A stretch of DNA of 64,000 nt from Microbacterium sp. NC79 (GCF_019061125.1 NZ_JAHQYI010000001.1:868001-932000), one strand, 5' to 3'; counted from the first letter of the stretch, positions 36,275 to 46,142 are shown. The notes: generated by a model not told the origin, from the sequence alone. Numbers and translations are program-made.

Positions 36275-37645
36275 GTGAACACACAAACGCGGCAAGGTAC
36301 CAACCGACAGACGCACAACGCGACGGATGATTCCGTCGCGTTTGATGTTTCGGCGGGCGTTCGCACGTACATTCTGGATACCTCAGTGCTGCTGAGCGAT
36401 CCGCGGGCCATATTCCGCTTCGCTGAGCACACTGTGGTGTTGCCTGTGGTTGTCATCACCGAATTGGAAGCGAAGCGGCATGACCCTGAGCTTGGCTACT
36501 TTGCCAGACAGGCCCTCCGCCACCTCGATGACCTTCGCATTGCGCATGGCCGCTTGGACTTTCCCGTTGAAGTGGGGGAGTGCGGCACGCTGAGGGTTGA
36601 ACTCAACCACGCGGACGCGTCGATATTGCCTGCAGGCGTACGACTCAACGACAATGACACGCGCATTCTGGCAGTGGCTGTCCACCTTGCGCAGAACGGC
36701 GGGAACGTCACCGTGGTGTCGAAAGACTTGCCGCTGCGGGTGAAAGCGGCATCGCTCGGTATCGACGCGGATGAATACCTGGCGGAGCAAGCACTCGATT
36801 CGGGGTGGACGGGCATGACAACCCTGAATCTCTCCGGTGATGAGATGGCCGATCTTTACGAGTCTGAAGTGGGCTCACACGAAGACGCCGCAGGGATTCC
36901 GGTCAACACCGGCATGGTGATTCACTCCGAGCGTGGCTCAGCCCTTGCCCGCGTCACGGGCAACGGCTCGTATCGCCTGATTCGGGGCGACCGCGACGTC
37001 TTCGGTCTCCACGGCCGCTCGGCTGAGCAACGTGTCGCTATCGACCTGCTCCTTGACCCGGAAGTGGGCATCGTGTCGCTGGGAGGTCGAGCAGGAACGG
37101 GGAAGTCCGCGCTCGCACTCTGCGCGGGACTGGAAGCGGTGCTGGAGCGCCAGCAACAACGCAAGATTCTGGTGTTCCGCCCCCTGTTCGCGGTCGGCGG
37201 TCAAGAGCTCGGCTACTTGCCGGGTGACCAGGGCGAGAAGATGAATCCCTGGGGTCAGGCTGTGTTTGACACGCTTGGTTCCGTGGTCTCAGGCAACGTG
37301 ATGGACGAAGTCGTCGAACGGGGGCTGCTTGAGGTCCTTCCGCTCACGCACATCCGTGGTCGCTCGCTGCACGATGCGTTTGTCATCGTCGACGAGGCGC
37401 AGTCGCTTGAACGCAATGTGCTGTTGACCGTCCTCAGCCGCATCGGTCAACACTCACGCGTCGTCCTGACTCACGATGTGGCACAGCGCGATAATTTGCG
37501 GGTGGGGCGTCACGACGGAATTGCTTCGGTTATTGAGACGTTGAAGGGCCACGACCTCTTCGGACATGTGACGCTGATGCGGTCGGAGCGGTCTGCCATT
37601 GCGGCACTGGTGACCGAACTGCTCGAATCCAACGAACTGACGTGA
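36275..37645 (+). CDS. PIN-domain/PhoH fusion ATPase (PhoH2 type)
   Basis: 456 residues. The N-terminal PIN ribonuclease domain (about 25-160) has acidic residues in [38 protein letters not shown] and [10 protein letters not shown], so the nuclease site looks intact. The C-terminal PhoH domain has Walker [14 protein letters not shown] at about 270 and Walker [12 protein letters not shown]. Mycobacterial PhoH2 acts as an RNA helicase and ribonuclease and is paired with a small antitoxin. No convincing antitoxin frame precedes it here. The GTG has GGTCGGAG upstream. Confidence 0.92.
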   Translation: MNTQTRQGTNRQTHNATDDSVAFDVSAGVRTYILDTSVLLSDPRAIFRFAEHTVVLPVVVITELEAKRHDPELGYFARQALRHLDDLRIAHGRLDFPVEVGECGTLRVELNHADASILPAGVRLNDNDTRILAVAVHLAQNGGNVTVVSKDLPLRVKAASLGIDADEYLAEQALDSGWTGMTTLNLSGDEMADLYESEVGSHEDAAGIPVNTGMVIHSERGSALARVTGNGSYRLIRGDRDVFGLHGRSAEQRVAIDLLLDPEVGIVSLGGRAGTGKSALALCAGLEAVLERQQQRKILVFRPLFAVGGQELGYLPGDQGEKMNPWGQAVFDTLGSVVSGNVMDEVVERGLLEVLPLTHIRGRSLHDAFVIVDEAQSLERNVLLTVLSRIGQHSRVVLTHDVAQRDNLRVGRHDGIASVIETLKGHDLFGHVTLMRSERSAIAALVTELLESNELT

Positions 37646-37770
37646 GGCGTGCTCACGAGCATGAGAAGAATCTCACGCAAATATGTATCGGAACCAGAAA
37701 ATGCGCGCGACAATAGTTAACGAGGCATTCGTGCCCACCTCCCGTCTCCCCGGGAGAAGAAATGAGAGGG

Positions 37771-37798
37771 TAGACAACACTGTTTCGGTGAGTGTCTA
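37771..37798 (+). other. Structured intergenic hairpin
   Basis: TAGACA / TGTCTA (with ACT/AGT inside) form an imperfect stem around GTTTCGGTG in the 217-base space between the PIN-PhoH gene and the response regulator. No ORF uses it. It may end the phoH transcript or belong to a small RNA. Confidence 0.4.
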
Positions 37799-37825
37799 AG
37801 CGGTTTCGGGTCCGCTTCCTTCGAG

Positions 37826-37850
37826 GCCCCTGGCACTGAGTGCCGGGGGC
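37826..37850 (-). terminator. Hairpin downstream of the response regulator gene
   Basis: GCCCCTGGCA / TGCCGGGGGC is a 10-bp stem with one G-T pair and loop CTGAG, 12 bases beyond the stop at 37863. Confidence 0.7.
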
Positions 37851-37862
37851 TTCCTCATTGGG

Positions 37863-38522
37863 TTACTGCCACCGGTAACCGGAACCGCGGACCGTTTCAA
37901 TGCGTTCCGCTCCGAACTTGGTGCGCAGGTACCGCACGTACACGTCGACGACGTTGGAACCCGGGTCAAAGTCAAGACCCCACACCCGGCTGAGAAGCTG
38001 CTCGCGACTGAGGATCTGCCCGGCGTGACGCAAGAATTGCTCGGCGAGCGCGAACTCACGGGCCGACAGCTCCACTTCACGGCCGCTGACGATCGCACGG
38101 CGACCAATCACGTCAAGGGTGACATCACGGTGCTGAACCGTGGTGGATGTTGCAGCGAGCGAGCCCTCACGCAGACGCACACGCACGCGAGCAAGCAGCT
38201 CGTCGAACTTGAACGGCTTCGTGATGTAGTCGTTTGCACCGGTCTCAAGGCCCTCAACGGTGTCGCGGGTCGATGACCTGGCCGTCAGCATGATGACAGG
38301 CAACGACGCACCCTGGCCACGCAAATGCGTCAACACGTCAAAGCCGTCCATTGACGGGAGGCCGACGTCGAGGAGGAGGAGGTCAAAATCGCCGCTGAGA
38401 GCAAACTCCAGGGCTTCCGCACCGTCTTCGACGACGGTTGTGGGGTATCCCGCGGCCTCGAGTCCCTTGGCAACAAACGCCGAAATACGTGACTCGTCCT
38501 CTGCGATCAGGATCCTCGTCAT
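37863..38522 (-). CDS. OmpR-family response regulator
   Basis: 219 residues. The receiver has E8/D9, phospho-acceptor D52 (LLLDVGLP), LTARSS and K102 (DYITKPF). The winged-helix output domain ends with VRGSGYRW. It lies downstream of, and overlaps by 4 bases, the kinase gene, so the operon order is kinase then regulator, which is less common than the reverse. The ribosome site is GAGAGGAAC within the kinase end. Confidence 0.94.
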   Translation of the reverse strand: MTRILIAEDESRISAFVAKGLEAAGYPTTVVEDGAEALEFALSGDFDLLLLDVGLPSMDGFDVLTHLRGQGASLPVIMLTARSSTRDTVEGLETGANDYITKPFKFDELLARVRVRLREGSLAATSTTVQHRDVTLDVIGRRAIVSGREVELSAREFALAEQFLRHAGQILSREQLLSRVWGLDFDPGSNVVDVYVRYLRTKFGAERIETVRGSGYRWQ

Positions 38523-40192
38523 TCTTGTTCCTCTCGCTGTTGTACAACGTCTCCAGCACGCACAGGCGCGGGCAACGTGGTTCCCCCGCCCAGCCGAAGT
38601 GGCACATGGATGGCGAAGGTTGCTCCACCACCGGGTGTCTCGCTGACGCTACACGATCCGCCGTGCGCGCGCGCAATCACATCGACAATCGCCAAGCCTA
38701 GCCCTGAGCCGCCGACCTCACGTTTTCCGGAGCCACGATCAAAACGGCGGAAGATACGATGGCGTGCGGCCGGCGGAATGCCAGGGCCATGGTCGCGCAC
38801 CCACATCATCATGCTGTCGAGTGTGTGGGCGCTGCCAATCTCAATGACGGAACCCTCAGGCGTGTACTTTGCCGCGTTGTCACAGAGCGCGAGCCACGCC
38901 TGCAGGACGCGGTCAGAGTTACCGCGGATGATGCCATCGGCAACACGCGTCACTTGCCAGGTGTGTCCGGGGATCACGGAGATGAGGTCTCCCACGCGTT
39001 CGGTCAATCGCGCGATGTCGATTGACCCCATGGTGTACTCGTCACCCTCAACGGTGGCGAGCGTGTCGATGTCTTCGACGAGACGCGTCATGCGGTCAAG
39101 CTCAGATATACCGATCTCTCGTGCGGCCTGAACGTCAAACGGGTCAGAGACGTTCATCATCTCGAGGTATCCACGCACGATCGTGATGGGGGTCTTGAGC
39201 TCGTGGCGCACATCGTCGAGCAATTGCCGTTGTGCTTTGAGCGACCCCTCGACCTGATCAAATAGGTCGGCATTCGACGGGGCCTGAGTCTGTGGGGCAG
39301 GCGCCGTCAGCGGGGGAGAAGGCGCGGGAGGGACAGTGAGCGGCGGAACCATGCCGGAGGGCGCTGGAACCATGCCGGAGGGCGCTGGAACCATGCCGGA
39401 GGGCGCTGGAACCATGCCGGAGGGCGCTGGAACCATGCCGGAGGGCGGTGGCGTAAAGGTCGGTGCGCTCGTGGGCTCGGGGGCGAGCCACGCATCGCCG
39501 GCAGCGACACCACCGTTCGGCCCTGAAGTGGCTGGCAAGAGTCGCGCGAGGATGAACCAGGATACGACGCCCATCACGATAAGACAGGCGCCAACGGTGA
39601 TGAGGTAGATCAAGATGCTCGCGGTCAGTGGCGCGAACTCGGCTGACAGGTTGACGACGTGCACATAGATGCCGACCTGCGCGCTATCGGCGACCTGCAC
39701 AGGAATGGCGACGTAGCGGGCGGTCCCCGCTGCCGTCGTCGCGGTTCCGAAGACCGGCTCGTTTGCCGCTAGCACGTCGCTGACGATGGTTGCCACAATG
39801 TTTTCGTCTGCGGCGAGGCCGAGCGATGGCACGTGCGCTGCGCGGTACGTAGGGATACCGTCAACGATCGCAAACGATGCCGCGTTTGATCCGGGAGCTA
39901 GGCGCGCAACAGCGTCGTAGAGCGCTTCCTCGACCGAATCGAAGGTTGTGGGCGTCGGCGGGGTGATCGAAGCAGGCGGAGGCGTCACCAACACGTCCAC
40001 CGGTTGCGGATCATGCGCCCCCGTTAACGCAGCAACCTGGTCGTTCAGTCTTTCATCGACGGCGTGCACAATGCGGTCTCGTTGCATTGCAAACGCGATC
40101 GAGCCGGCGAGCGTGAACCCGATCATCGCAATCGAGAGGATTGCGATGATCAGGCGGACGCGCGTCGGAACCGAACGACCAGGTTTACTCAT
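38519..40192 (-). CDS. Sensor histidine kinase with Pro-rich repeat linker
   Basis: 557 residues. Membrane helices lie at about 12-36 and 188-217 with an extracytoplasmic sensor domain between. Where HAMP normally follows there is a Pro/Ala/Ser-rich linker of about 85 residues containing PAPSGMV-type heptads (248-283). The DHp box has H330 (DDVRHELKTPITIVRGYLEM). The ATPase domain has LCDNAAKYTPEGS (N box), DHGPGIPPAARHRIF and GSGLGLAIVDVIARAHGG. A GATAAT box ends 6 bases before the ATG (leaderless). The C-terminus runs about 25 residues past the ATPase domain. Confidence 0.93.
   Translation of the reverse strand: MSKPGRSVPTRVRLIIAILSIAMIGFTLAGSIAFAMQRDRIVHAVDERLNDQVAALTGAHDPQPVDVLVTPPPASITPPTPTTFDSVEEALYDAVARLAPGSNAASFAIVDGIPTYRAAHVPSLGLAADENIVATIVSDVLAANEPVFGTATTAAGTARYVAIPVQVADSAQVGIYVHVVNLSAEFAPLTASILIYLITVGACLIVMGVVSWFILARLLPATSGPNGGVAAGDAWLAPEPTSAPTFTPPPSGMVPAPSGMVPAPSGMVPAPSGMVPAPSGMVPPLTVPPAPSPPLTAPAPQTQAPSNADLFDQVEGSLKAQRQLLDDVRHELKTPITIVRGYLEMMNVSDPFDVQAAREIGISELDRMTRLVEDIDTLATVEGDEYTMGSIDIARLTERVGDLISVIPGHTWQVTRVADGIIRGNSDRVLQAWLALCDNAAKYTPEGSVIEIGSAHTLDSMMMWVRDHGPGIPPAARHRIFRRFDRGSGKREVGGSGLGLAIVDVIARAHGGSCSVSETPGGGATFAIHVPLRLGGGTTLPAPVRAGDVVQQREEQE
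39345..39449 (-). repeat. Five tandem 21-base repeats inside the kinase gene
   Basis: Five head-to-tail copies of GGAACCATGCCGGAGGGCGCT, identical except for one base in the last copy. Because 21 is a multiple of 3, copy number changes would keep the frame and only lengthen or shorten the Pro-rich linker (one GMVPAPS heptad per copy). Confidence 0.95.
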
Positions 40193-40217
40193 TCTCCGAT
40201 TATCGGGGAACGGGTGC

Positions 40218-41612
40218 TTAGCCTGCGTGTGTCATCGACAGCAGGTCGAGCTTTTGGTCGAGTACCTCTTCGGTGATCTCGCCGCGCTCAACGTAGCCGA
40301 GGTCGATGACGGCCTCGCGAACTGTGATGCCCTTAGCAACAGCGTGCTTGGCGATCTTCGCCGCTGCCTCGTAGCCGATGACCTTGTTCAGCGGGGTCAC
40401 GATCGAGGGCGACATGCCAGCGAATGCGGCTGCACGCTCGAGGTTAGCCTCCAGGCCATCGATCGTCTTGTCAGCGAGCACACGCACAGCGTTGGAGATC
40501 AGGCGGATCGACTCAAGCAGAGCCGTTCCCATCACCGGGATGGCAACGTTGAGCTCGAACGAGCCAGAAGCGCCTGCCCAGGCGACCGTAGCGTCGTTAC
40601 CGATGACGCGCGCGGCGACCATCAGCACGGCTTCCGGAACAACCGGGTTGACCTTGCCTGGCATGATCGACGAACCCGGCTGCAGGTCAGGGATGTGCAA
40701 CTCGCCGAGACCCGTGTTGGGGCCAGAACCCATCCAGCGCAGGTCGTTGTTGATCTTCGTCAGCGACACAGCGATAACGCGCAGCGCACCTGATGCCTCG
40801 ACGAGACCGTCACGGTTTGCCTGAGCCTCGAAGTGGTCCTTTGCCTCCGTGATCGGCAGCTCGGTCTCGGCTGCAAGCAGCTCGATAACCTTCTGCGGGA
40901 AGCCGAGCGGCGTGTTGATGCCGGTGCCGACCGCGGTGCCACCGAGCGGAACCTCAGCGACGCGGGGGAGGGCGGCGCGGACACGCTCGATGCCGAGGCG
41001 GATCTGACGGGCGTAACCGCCGAACTCCTGGCCCAGGGTGACGGGCGTAGCGTCCATCAGGTGGGTGCGGCCCGACTTAACGGCGTCCTTCCAGAGCACG
41101 GCCTTGGCCTCGAGAGCAACCGCGAGGTGGTCAAGCGCGGGGATCAGGTCATCAATGATGGCCTGCGTCACAGCGACGTGGACCGAGGTCGGGAACACAT
41201 CGTTGGACGACTGCGATGCGTTGACGTGGTCGTTCGGGTGAACGGGCGAGCCGAGCTTGGTGGTGGCGAGGTTTGCAAGCACCTCGTTCATGTTCATGTT
41301 CGAGCTCGTGCCCGAACCGGTCTGGTAGGTGTCGACCGGGAAGTGCGCGTCGTACTCGCCGGTGGCGACGTCGTCAGCAGCGGCCGCAATCGCGTCAGCG
41401 ATCGCGGCGTCCAGAACACCCAACTCCTTGTTCGCGAGGGCCGCGGCCTTCTTGATGCGAGCCAGGGCTGCGATCTGCGTCGACTCCAGTCCCTTGCCTG
41501 AGATGGGGAAGTTCTCGACGGCACGCTGCGTCTGGGCGCTGTACAGGGCGTTCACGGGGACGCGAACTTCGCCCATCGTGTCGTGCTCAATACGGTATTC
41601 GGTGTCAGCCAC
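40218..41612 (-). CDS. fumC: Fumarate hydratase, class II
   Basis: 464 residues. It interconverts fumarate and malate in the TCA cycle and is the iron-independent tetrameric type. Signature [12 protein letters not shown] with the mobile catalytic loop Ser, [34 protein letters not shown] and [11 protein letters not shown] are all present. The GTG at 41612 was chosen because an AGGAG ribosome site sits 4 bases upstream, within what a longer frame would read as MRR. It is the last gene of a run of five on this strand starting with xseA. Confidence 0.97.
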   Translation of the reverse strand: MADTEYRIEHDTMGEVRVPVNALYSAQTQRAVENFPISGKGLESTQIAALARIKKAAALANKELGVLDAAIADAIAAAADDVATGEYDAHFPVDTYQTGSGTSSNMNMNEVLANLATTKLGSPVHPNDHVNASQSSNDVFPTSVHVAVTQAIIDDLIPALDHLAVALEAKAVLWKDAVKSGRTHLMDATPVTLGQEFGGYARQIRLGIERVRAALPRVAEVPLGGTAVGTGINTPLGFPQKVIELLAAETELPITEAKDHFEAQANRDGLVEASGALRVIAVSLTKINNDLRWMGSGPNTGLGELHIPDLQPGSSIMPGKVNPVVPEAVLMVAARVIGNDATVAWAGASGSFELNVAIPVMGTALLESIRLISNAVRVLADKTIDGLEANLERAAAFAGMSPSIVTPLNKVIGYEAAAKIAKHAVAKGITVREAVIDLGYVERGEITEEVLDQKLDLLSMTHAG

Positions 41613-41642
41613 GATTCTCCTCATGTTTTGCTGATGGGTTGG

Positions 41643-42284
41643 TCAGGCGTCCGCAGTCGCGGGGCCGACGATGAAGTCGGGCACTGCCGTGCCCTCAGTA
41701 AGTCGATAGTTGGCCGCAACAATGGCGACCTTGCCGGCATTGACGGCCTCCTGAATGAGCTCCGAGGCGTTCAGAATGCCGGAGACGGTGGCACGCAAGT
41801 GGTCGCGGCCGACGGCTTCGGGCGACACCGTGTGTGGCGTTGTGCCTGTCTCTTTCATGACGCGGTGCACGGCCGGAACGATGGGCGCAATCTGGCGCCA
41901 TACCTGCATCGGCAGCTCAGGCGGGTTCGGGTTTGCGCTCTCGATGGCGGCAGCAACCGCACCGCAAGCGTCGTGACCCAGCACCACGATCAGTGGAATG
42001 CCGAGAGCGGCGACGCCGTACTCAAGCGAACCCACGACGGATTCAGAGATGACCTGACCCGCGTTACGGATCACAAATACATCGCCGAGGCCCTCGTCAA
42101 AGATGATTTCTGCGGCGAGACGGGAGTCAGAGCAGCCGAAGACCATCGCGTGCGGTCGCTGCGCGGCAGAAATCTCCAGCCGATGCATCGCATCCTGGTG
42201 CGGGTGCTTTGGGGTTCCGGCAACGAATCGTTCGTTACCGGCCTGCATTTCAGCCCAGGACTGGGCGGGCGTGAGCTCTGTCAC
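41643..42284 (-). CDS. Beta-class carbonic anhydrase
   Basis: 213 residues. Zinc ligands C51 and D53 (FGCSDSR), H104 and C107 (GHDACGA) fit the type II beta class, with the Asp-Arg dyad in CSDSR. It hydrates CO2 to bicarbonate in the cytoplasm. The ATG overlaps the DUF4245 stop by 4 bases, so translation is coupled. No transporter partner is adjacent. Confidence 0.95.
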   Translation of the reverse strand: MTELTPAQSWAEMQAGNERFVAGTPKHPHQDAMHRLEISAAQRPHAMVFGCSDSRLAAEIIFDEGLGDVFVIRNAGQVISESVVGSLEYGVAALGIPLIVVLGHDACGAVAAAIESANPNPPELPMQVWRQIAPIVPAVHRVMKETGTTPHTVSPEAVGRDHLRATVSGILNASELIQEAVNAGKVAIVAANYRLTEGTAVPDFIVGPATADA

Positions 42285-42913
42285 TGCGCGGCTTCTTTCA
42301 GTTCTTCAATGTGAGGGGCAAGCTTCGACGCGGTATCTTTCATCAGCTTGTCGGGGGACGAGCCGAAAATCAGAACGGTATCGATGCCCGCCTTCGTGCT
42401 GAGTGCATACGAGATGTTGCCCGCCTTTGACGGGTCGGAGAAGGTATAGGACTGCCAAGCAATGCCATCGAGCGTCACAATCTCGCCGAGCTTGCCGGTG
42501 GGAAGCTCGCGGCTAGCCCACCCCTCGTCGGCGCTGAGACCCTGCGAAACACGCAAGAAGCCCTGGCCGTCGCCTGGTGCGTAGATGATCTCCCACGTTG
42601 ACGGCGCGCCATTGACCAGTTTCGCGGAGTTCACGCGCCACTCGTCGGACACCGGCGGCACCACGACGGGGTGCTTGATGTCGCGTTCGACGCGCTCGGC
42701 AATGGCGGCGACATCGATATCGGATGGCCGCTCGATCTCTCCGCGCGGAACCATGAGAACGATGATCAGGACGACACCGACCGTTGCGATGAGAGCCGCA
42801 ATCAGGTTGCGCATCGTCTGGCTGCCGCGATAGATGCGCGACGACTCAGCCTTGCGTGCCGCCGTTTCGCCAGGCGTCTCGGGGCGACCGAGCTCAGCAA
42901 CAACGCGCCCCAT
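42281..42913 (-). CDS. DUF4245 membrane-anchored protein
   Basis: 210 residues. The cytoplasmic N-terminus is followed by one helix (about 35-54, NLIAALIATVGVVLIIVLMV) and an extracytoplasmic domain with the DUF4245 features VNSAKLVNGAPSTWEIIYAP and a SQGLSADEGWASREL-type segment. The function is unknown, and in actinobacteria it is commonly placed next to xseB and fumC. It is coupled at both ends: TAATG with xseB and ATGA with the carbonic anhydrase. Confidence 0.9.
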   Translation of the reverse strand: MGRVVAELGRPETPGETAARKAESSRIYRGSQTMRNLIAALIATVGVVLIIVLMVPRGEIERPSDIDVAAIAERVERDIKHPVVVPPVSDEWRVNSAKLVNGAPSTWEIIYAPGDGQGFLRVSQGLSADEGWASRELPTGKLGEIVTLDGIAWQSYTFSDPSKAGNISYALSTKAGIDTVLIFGSSPDKLMKDTASKLAPHIEELKEAAQ

Positions 42914-43143
42914 TAGTCCTCACCCGCCACGCCGCGTGCGGCATCGAGGCGCTTCTTGGCGCCGAGGAGCCACTCTTCGCAGCGCTGATATAGCACTTCG
43001 CCACGCTCCCAGAGAGCGATGGATCGCTCGAGCGTGGGTGCGCCCTGCTCGAGTTGGGCAACCACCTGAGTGAGTTCGTCGCGCGCCTGTTCAAACGATA
43101 AATCGTTGACGTCAGCGAATTCCGCGGTCTGTGCGTCGCTCAT
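42913..43143 (-). CDS. xseB: Exodeoxyribonuclease VII small subunit
   Basis: 76 residues, the normal size. The helical hairpin contains LSFEQARDELTQVVAQLEQG and APTLERSIALWERGEVLYQR, with a CEEWL end. It binds XseA to form the enzyme that degrades single-stranded DNA into oligonucleotides. The ATG at 43143 has GGAGAG 3 bases upstream; longer frames have no support. It lies 28 bases behind xseA. Confidence 0.95.
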   Translation of the reverse strand: MSDAQTAEFADVNDLSFEQARDELTQVVAQLEQGAPTLERSIALWERGEVLYQRCEEWLLGAKKRLDAARGVAGED

Positions 43144-43171
43144 ACTCTCCATCCTAGTTGCGATCTGCGGG

Positions 43172-44431
43172 CTAAACTTCCGCGCTCTGCCCGTGCGAGA
43201 CGGCACCAATGGTTCCGTCAGCCAACTTGACGATGAGCTCGGTACCCTCGGGGGCATCGGCAGGTGCGCGCACGATGCCGTCGCCGGTGCGTTGCACGAT
43301 CGCGTAGCCGCGCTCAAGGGTGCTCAGCGGGGAGAGGGCGCCGAGGGAGGCATGAAGGCGGCTGATGCGTGTTGTCTCCTGCTCAAGGCGCAGACCCGTG
43401 CGCGCATGGATGCGCGAGATGGACTGCTCGATCTGGAGCTCACGGTCCTGCAACCACCGCTCAGGGTTGGCCAGCACCGGTCGCGAATGGAGCTGCTCGA
43501 TGACGTGCTGTTCGTGCTGGAGCCGACCGGCGAGACGGGTCATGATGCGCGAGCGCGCGTCGCGAACGAGCGCGAGCTGTTCTGAGACATCCGGAACCAC
43601 GCGCTTGGCTGCGTCGGTCGGGGTGGAGGCGCGGAGGTCCGCGACGTCGTCGAGAAGGGGGCGATCGTTTTCGTGACCAATCGCGCTGACAATGGGGGTT
43701 TGTGCGGCGGCGACGGCGCGTAGCAGGCGCTCATCGCTGAAGCCGAGGAGGTCTTGGAAATCGCCACCGCCGCGTGCAAAGATGATCACGTCAACGGTGG
43801 GGTCGGCCTCGAGTTTCGCGAGTGCGGCCAGAAGTTGCGGCACAGACTGCTCGCCCTGAACGGCCGCGTGTTCGACGCGGAATGACACGCTTGGCCAGCG
43901 CAGTTCGGCGTTTCGCAGCACGTCTTTTTCGGCGTCTGTCGCCTTACCGGTGATGAGGCCGATCGTGGCGGGGAGGAAGGGGAGCTTCTTTTTACGTGAC
44001 GGGTCGAGGAGTCCTTCGGCACGGAGCTGCTGACGCAGACGTTCCAGTTTCTCCAGCAGGTCACCGAGGCCGACGTGCTTCATGGCGGAGACGATGAAGC
44101 TTAGTTCGCCGCGCTGTGCGCGATATTCCGGCTTCACGCAGACGACGACGCGGTCGCCAGCCTTAATGTCTTGTGGAATGCGGATGCGCACGCTCGACCA
44201 GATCGTGAGGCGAATGACCGCGTCACCATTCACGTCGCGCAGGGTGGCAAACGTGCCGACGGCCCGATGGTTCCACTCGGTGATTTCACCCTCGACCCAG
44301 GGCGAGCCCAAACGCGCAATGTAGTCGCGCATATCGCGGCCCAGGTCGCCGACCTGGCAGGGCATGTCTGCGGTGGAGTCTCGTGGCCGCACCGCGGGCG
44401 TGAATGATGGGCCGCTCGCCGGGTTGGTCAT
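43172..44431 (-). CDS. xseA: Exodeoxyribonuclease VII large subunit
   Basis: 419 residues. The N-terminal OB fold (about 27-125: WVEGEITEWNHRAVGTFATL) is followed by the catalytic domain with GLITGKATDAEKDVL and VIIFARGGGDFQDLLGFSDE plus SAIGHENDRPLLD, and then a coiled-coil C-terminus. The ATG has GAGAGGA upstream. It is the first gene of the xseA-xseB-DUF4245-carbonic anhydrase-fumC run and diverges from ispH. Confidence 0.96.
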   Translation of the reverse strand: MTNPASGPSFTPAVRPRDSTADMPCQVGDLGRDMRDYIARLGSPWVEGEITEWNHRAVGTFATLRDVNGDAVIRLTIWSSVRIRIPQDIKAGDRVVVCVKPEYRAQRGELSFIVSAMKHVGLGDLLEKLERLRQQLRAEGLLDPSRKKKLPFLPATIGLITGKATDAEKDVLRNAELRWPSVSFRVEHAAVQGEQSVPQLLAALAKLEADPTVDVIIFARGGGDFQDLLGFSDERLLRAVAAAQTPIVSAIGHENDRPLLDDVADLRASTPTDAAKRVVPDVSEQLALVRDARSRIMTRLAGRLQHEQHVIEQLHSRPVLANPERWLQDRELQIEQSISRIHARTGLRLEQETTRISRLHASLGALSPLSTLERGYAIVQRTGDGIVRAPADAPEGTELIVKLADGTIGAVSHGQSAEV

Positions 44432-44479
44432 GCGTGTCCTCTCGGGGCTTGATCAGTTGTTCACCGGTAGAATCGGAGG

Positions 44480-45535
44480 GTGACTACCTCCGCCGTGCGT
44501 CTGCCTATTCCCCGTATCCCTGGGCGTCGTGAACGACTCCAGAATATCCCGGTTGACGGGCCCAAGAAGGTTCTGCTTGCCGCTCCCCGAGGATACTGCG
44601 CCGGCGTTGACCGCGCAGTGGTGGCTGTGGAGAAGGCGCTGGAGCGCTACGGCGCGCCGGTTTACGTGCGCAAGCAGATCGTGCACAACATCCATGTCGT
44701 GACCGAGCTCGAGAAGATGGGGGCCATCTTCGTTGAGGAGGTTGACGAGGTTCCGCCGGGAGCCCACGTTGTTTTCAGTGCACACGGCGTCTCACCCGCC
44801 GTCGTGAACGCTGCCGCGGAGCGCGAGCTGAACGCGATTGATGCGACCTGCCCGCTGGTCACCAAGGTGCACCGCGAGGCCGTGCGCTTTGCCCGCGATG
44901 ACTTTCAAATTCTGCTGATCGGTCACGAAGGTCACGAAGAGGTTGAGGGAACCGCGGGTGAAGCCCCGGATCACGTCACGATCGTGAACTCGCCTGATGA
45001 GGCTGACACCGTTGTTGTGCACGACCCGAACAAGGTCGTGTGGCTGTCGCAGACCACGCTCTCGGTCGATGAAACGATGGAGACGGTGCGTCGCTTGCGT
45101 GAGCGTTTCCCCAACCTGCAAGACCCGCCGTCTGACGACATTTGCTACGCGACGCAGAACCGTCAGGTTGCGATCAAGAAGGTGGCGAAGGACGCTGATC
45201 TGGTGATCGTGGTTGGTTCGGCGAACTCGTCGAACAGTGTGCGCCTCGTTGAAGTTGCCCTGGAATATGGCGCCAAGGCTGCGTACCGCGTTGACTACGT
45301 TGACGAGGTCAAGCAGGAATGGCTCGACGGCGTGAAGACGGTCGGTGTGACCAGTGGCGCCTCTGTTCCCGAGATTTTGGTGCAGGAAGTGCTCTCTGAG
45401 TTGGCTGGCGCAGGCTACGCCGACGTTGAAGAAGTTCGCACCGCAGAGGAAGACCTGATGTTCTCGCTGCCGAAGGAGCTTCGTCAAGATGCTTCTGGCC
45501 GCAAGGACGAGCGCGCGCTTGGCGGTCGTCGCTAG
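44480..45535 (+). CDS. ispH: 4-hydroxy-3-methylbut-2-enyl diphosphate reductase
   Basis: 351 residues. It is the last enzyme of the non-mevalonate isoprenoid pathway and makes IPP and DMAPP with a 4Fe-4S cluster. The three cluster Cys are in [24 protein letters not shown] and [11 protein letters not shown]. The GTG at 44480 has TAGAAT ending 6 bases upstream and CGGAGG in the gap. The stop overlaps the next start (TAGTG). Confidence 0.97.
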   Translation: MTTSAVRLPIPRIPGRRERLQNIPVDGPKKVLLAAPRGYCAGVDRAVVAVEKALERYGAPVYVRKQIVHNIHVVTELEKMGAIFVEEVDEVPPGAHVVFSAHGVSPAVVNAAAERELNAIDATCPLVTKVHREAVRFARDDFQILLIGHEGHEEVEGTAGEAPDHVTIVNSPDEADTVVVHDPNKVVWLSQTTLSVDETMETVRRLRERFPNLQDPPSDDICYATQNRQVAIKKVAKDADLVIVVGSANSSNSVRLVEVALEYGAKAAYRVDYVDEVKQEWLDGVKTVGVTSGASVPEILVQEVLSELAGAGYADVEEVRTAEEDLMFSLPKELRQDASGRKDERALGGRR

Positions 45536-46068
45536 TGTCTGACGGTGACGGCCGCCCTCGTCCGCAGTACGGCGAGTATGCGTCAGAGACAGAGCAACGA
45601 GCTCACATTCGTGAGCCGATGCCTGAGCCCCTGGCCCCGCCGGTGGCACCGGAACAACTCACCGCGCCGGTGGCGCCGGTGGATCCGGCGCGCGCAGCAC
45701 GCCAGGGTGACCGTATTGTCACGATCGCCCTGTTGGCGATTGGCGCGCTCAACGTGGTCACCTCGTTCTTCTCGTTCCTTGACTTCGCCACCATGGTGGA
45801 TCGCTCATACGACATGATGGGCGTCGACGGCTCGTTCTCGAACTTTGCCGCGGGCAAGACGTGGGGATTGATCTCCGCTCTCGTCCTGGTGGCTGGCTAC
45901 ATTGCGACCGTCGTGATCGCCCGCGCCCGCATGAAGCAGAACAAGCGTGCTTGGTTTGTTGCCGTCGGCGGAGCCGTCGTGACGTACGTCGTGCTGATGG
46001 CGTGCATCTCGGTTCCGCTGATGTCAGACCCCGCGTTCGTGGACTATGTCACGCGGAGCGCAGGCTGA
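45535..46068 (+). CDS. DUF6264 membrane protein
   Basis: 177 residues. A Pro-rich N-terminus with PVAPEQLTAPVAPVDPA is followed by four predicted membrane helices. The middle contains NVVTSFFSFLDFATMVDRSYDMMG and a KTWGLISALVLVAGYIATVVI span. The family is confined to Microbacteriaceae and relatives as far as I know, with no known function. It is coupled to ispH by one shared base. Confidence 0.8.
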   Translation: MSDGDGRPRPQYGEYASETEQRAHIREPMPEPLAPPVAPEQLTAPVAPVDPARAARQGDRIVTIALLAIGALNVVTSFFSFLDFATMVDRSYDMMGVDGSFSNFAAGKTWGLISALVLVAGYIATVVIARARMKQNKRAWFVAVGGAVVTYVVLMACISVPLMSDPAFVDYVTRSAG

Positions 46069-46080
46069 GCGCCTGAACGT

Positions 46081-46122
46081 GAAATAGCCCCTGGTTCCGA
46101 TGACGGAACCAGGGGCTATTTT
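46081..46122. terminator. Bidirectional terminator hairpin
   Basis: GAAATAGCCCCTGGTTCCG / CGGAACCAGGGGCTATTTTC with an ATGA loop, between the convergent DUF6264 and fbaA genes. Confidence 0.92.
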
Positions 46123-46142
46123 CTTCGCTACGAGTGCGGGGA

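Noticed and set aside
39345..39449. Regular short repeats considered as a CRISPR array
   Set aside because: The units are directly adjacent with no spacers and lie in frame inside a kinase gene. No cas genes are present, and I saw no CRISPR array elsewhere in the window.
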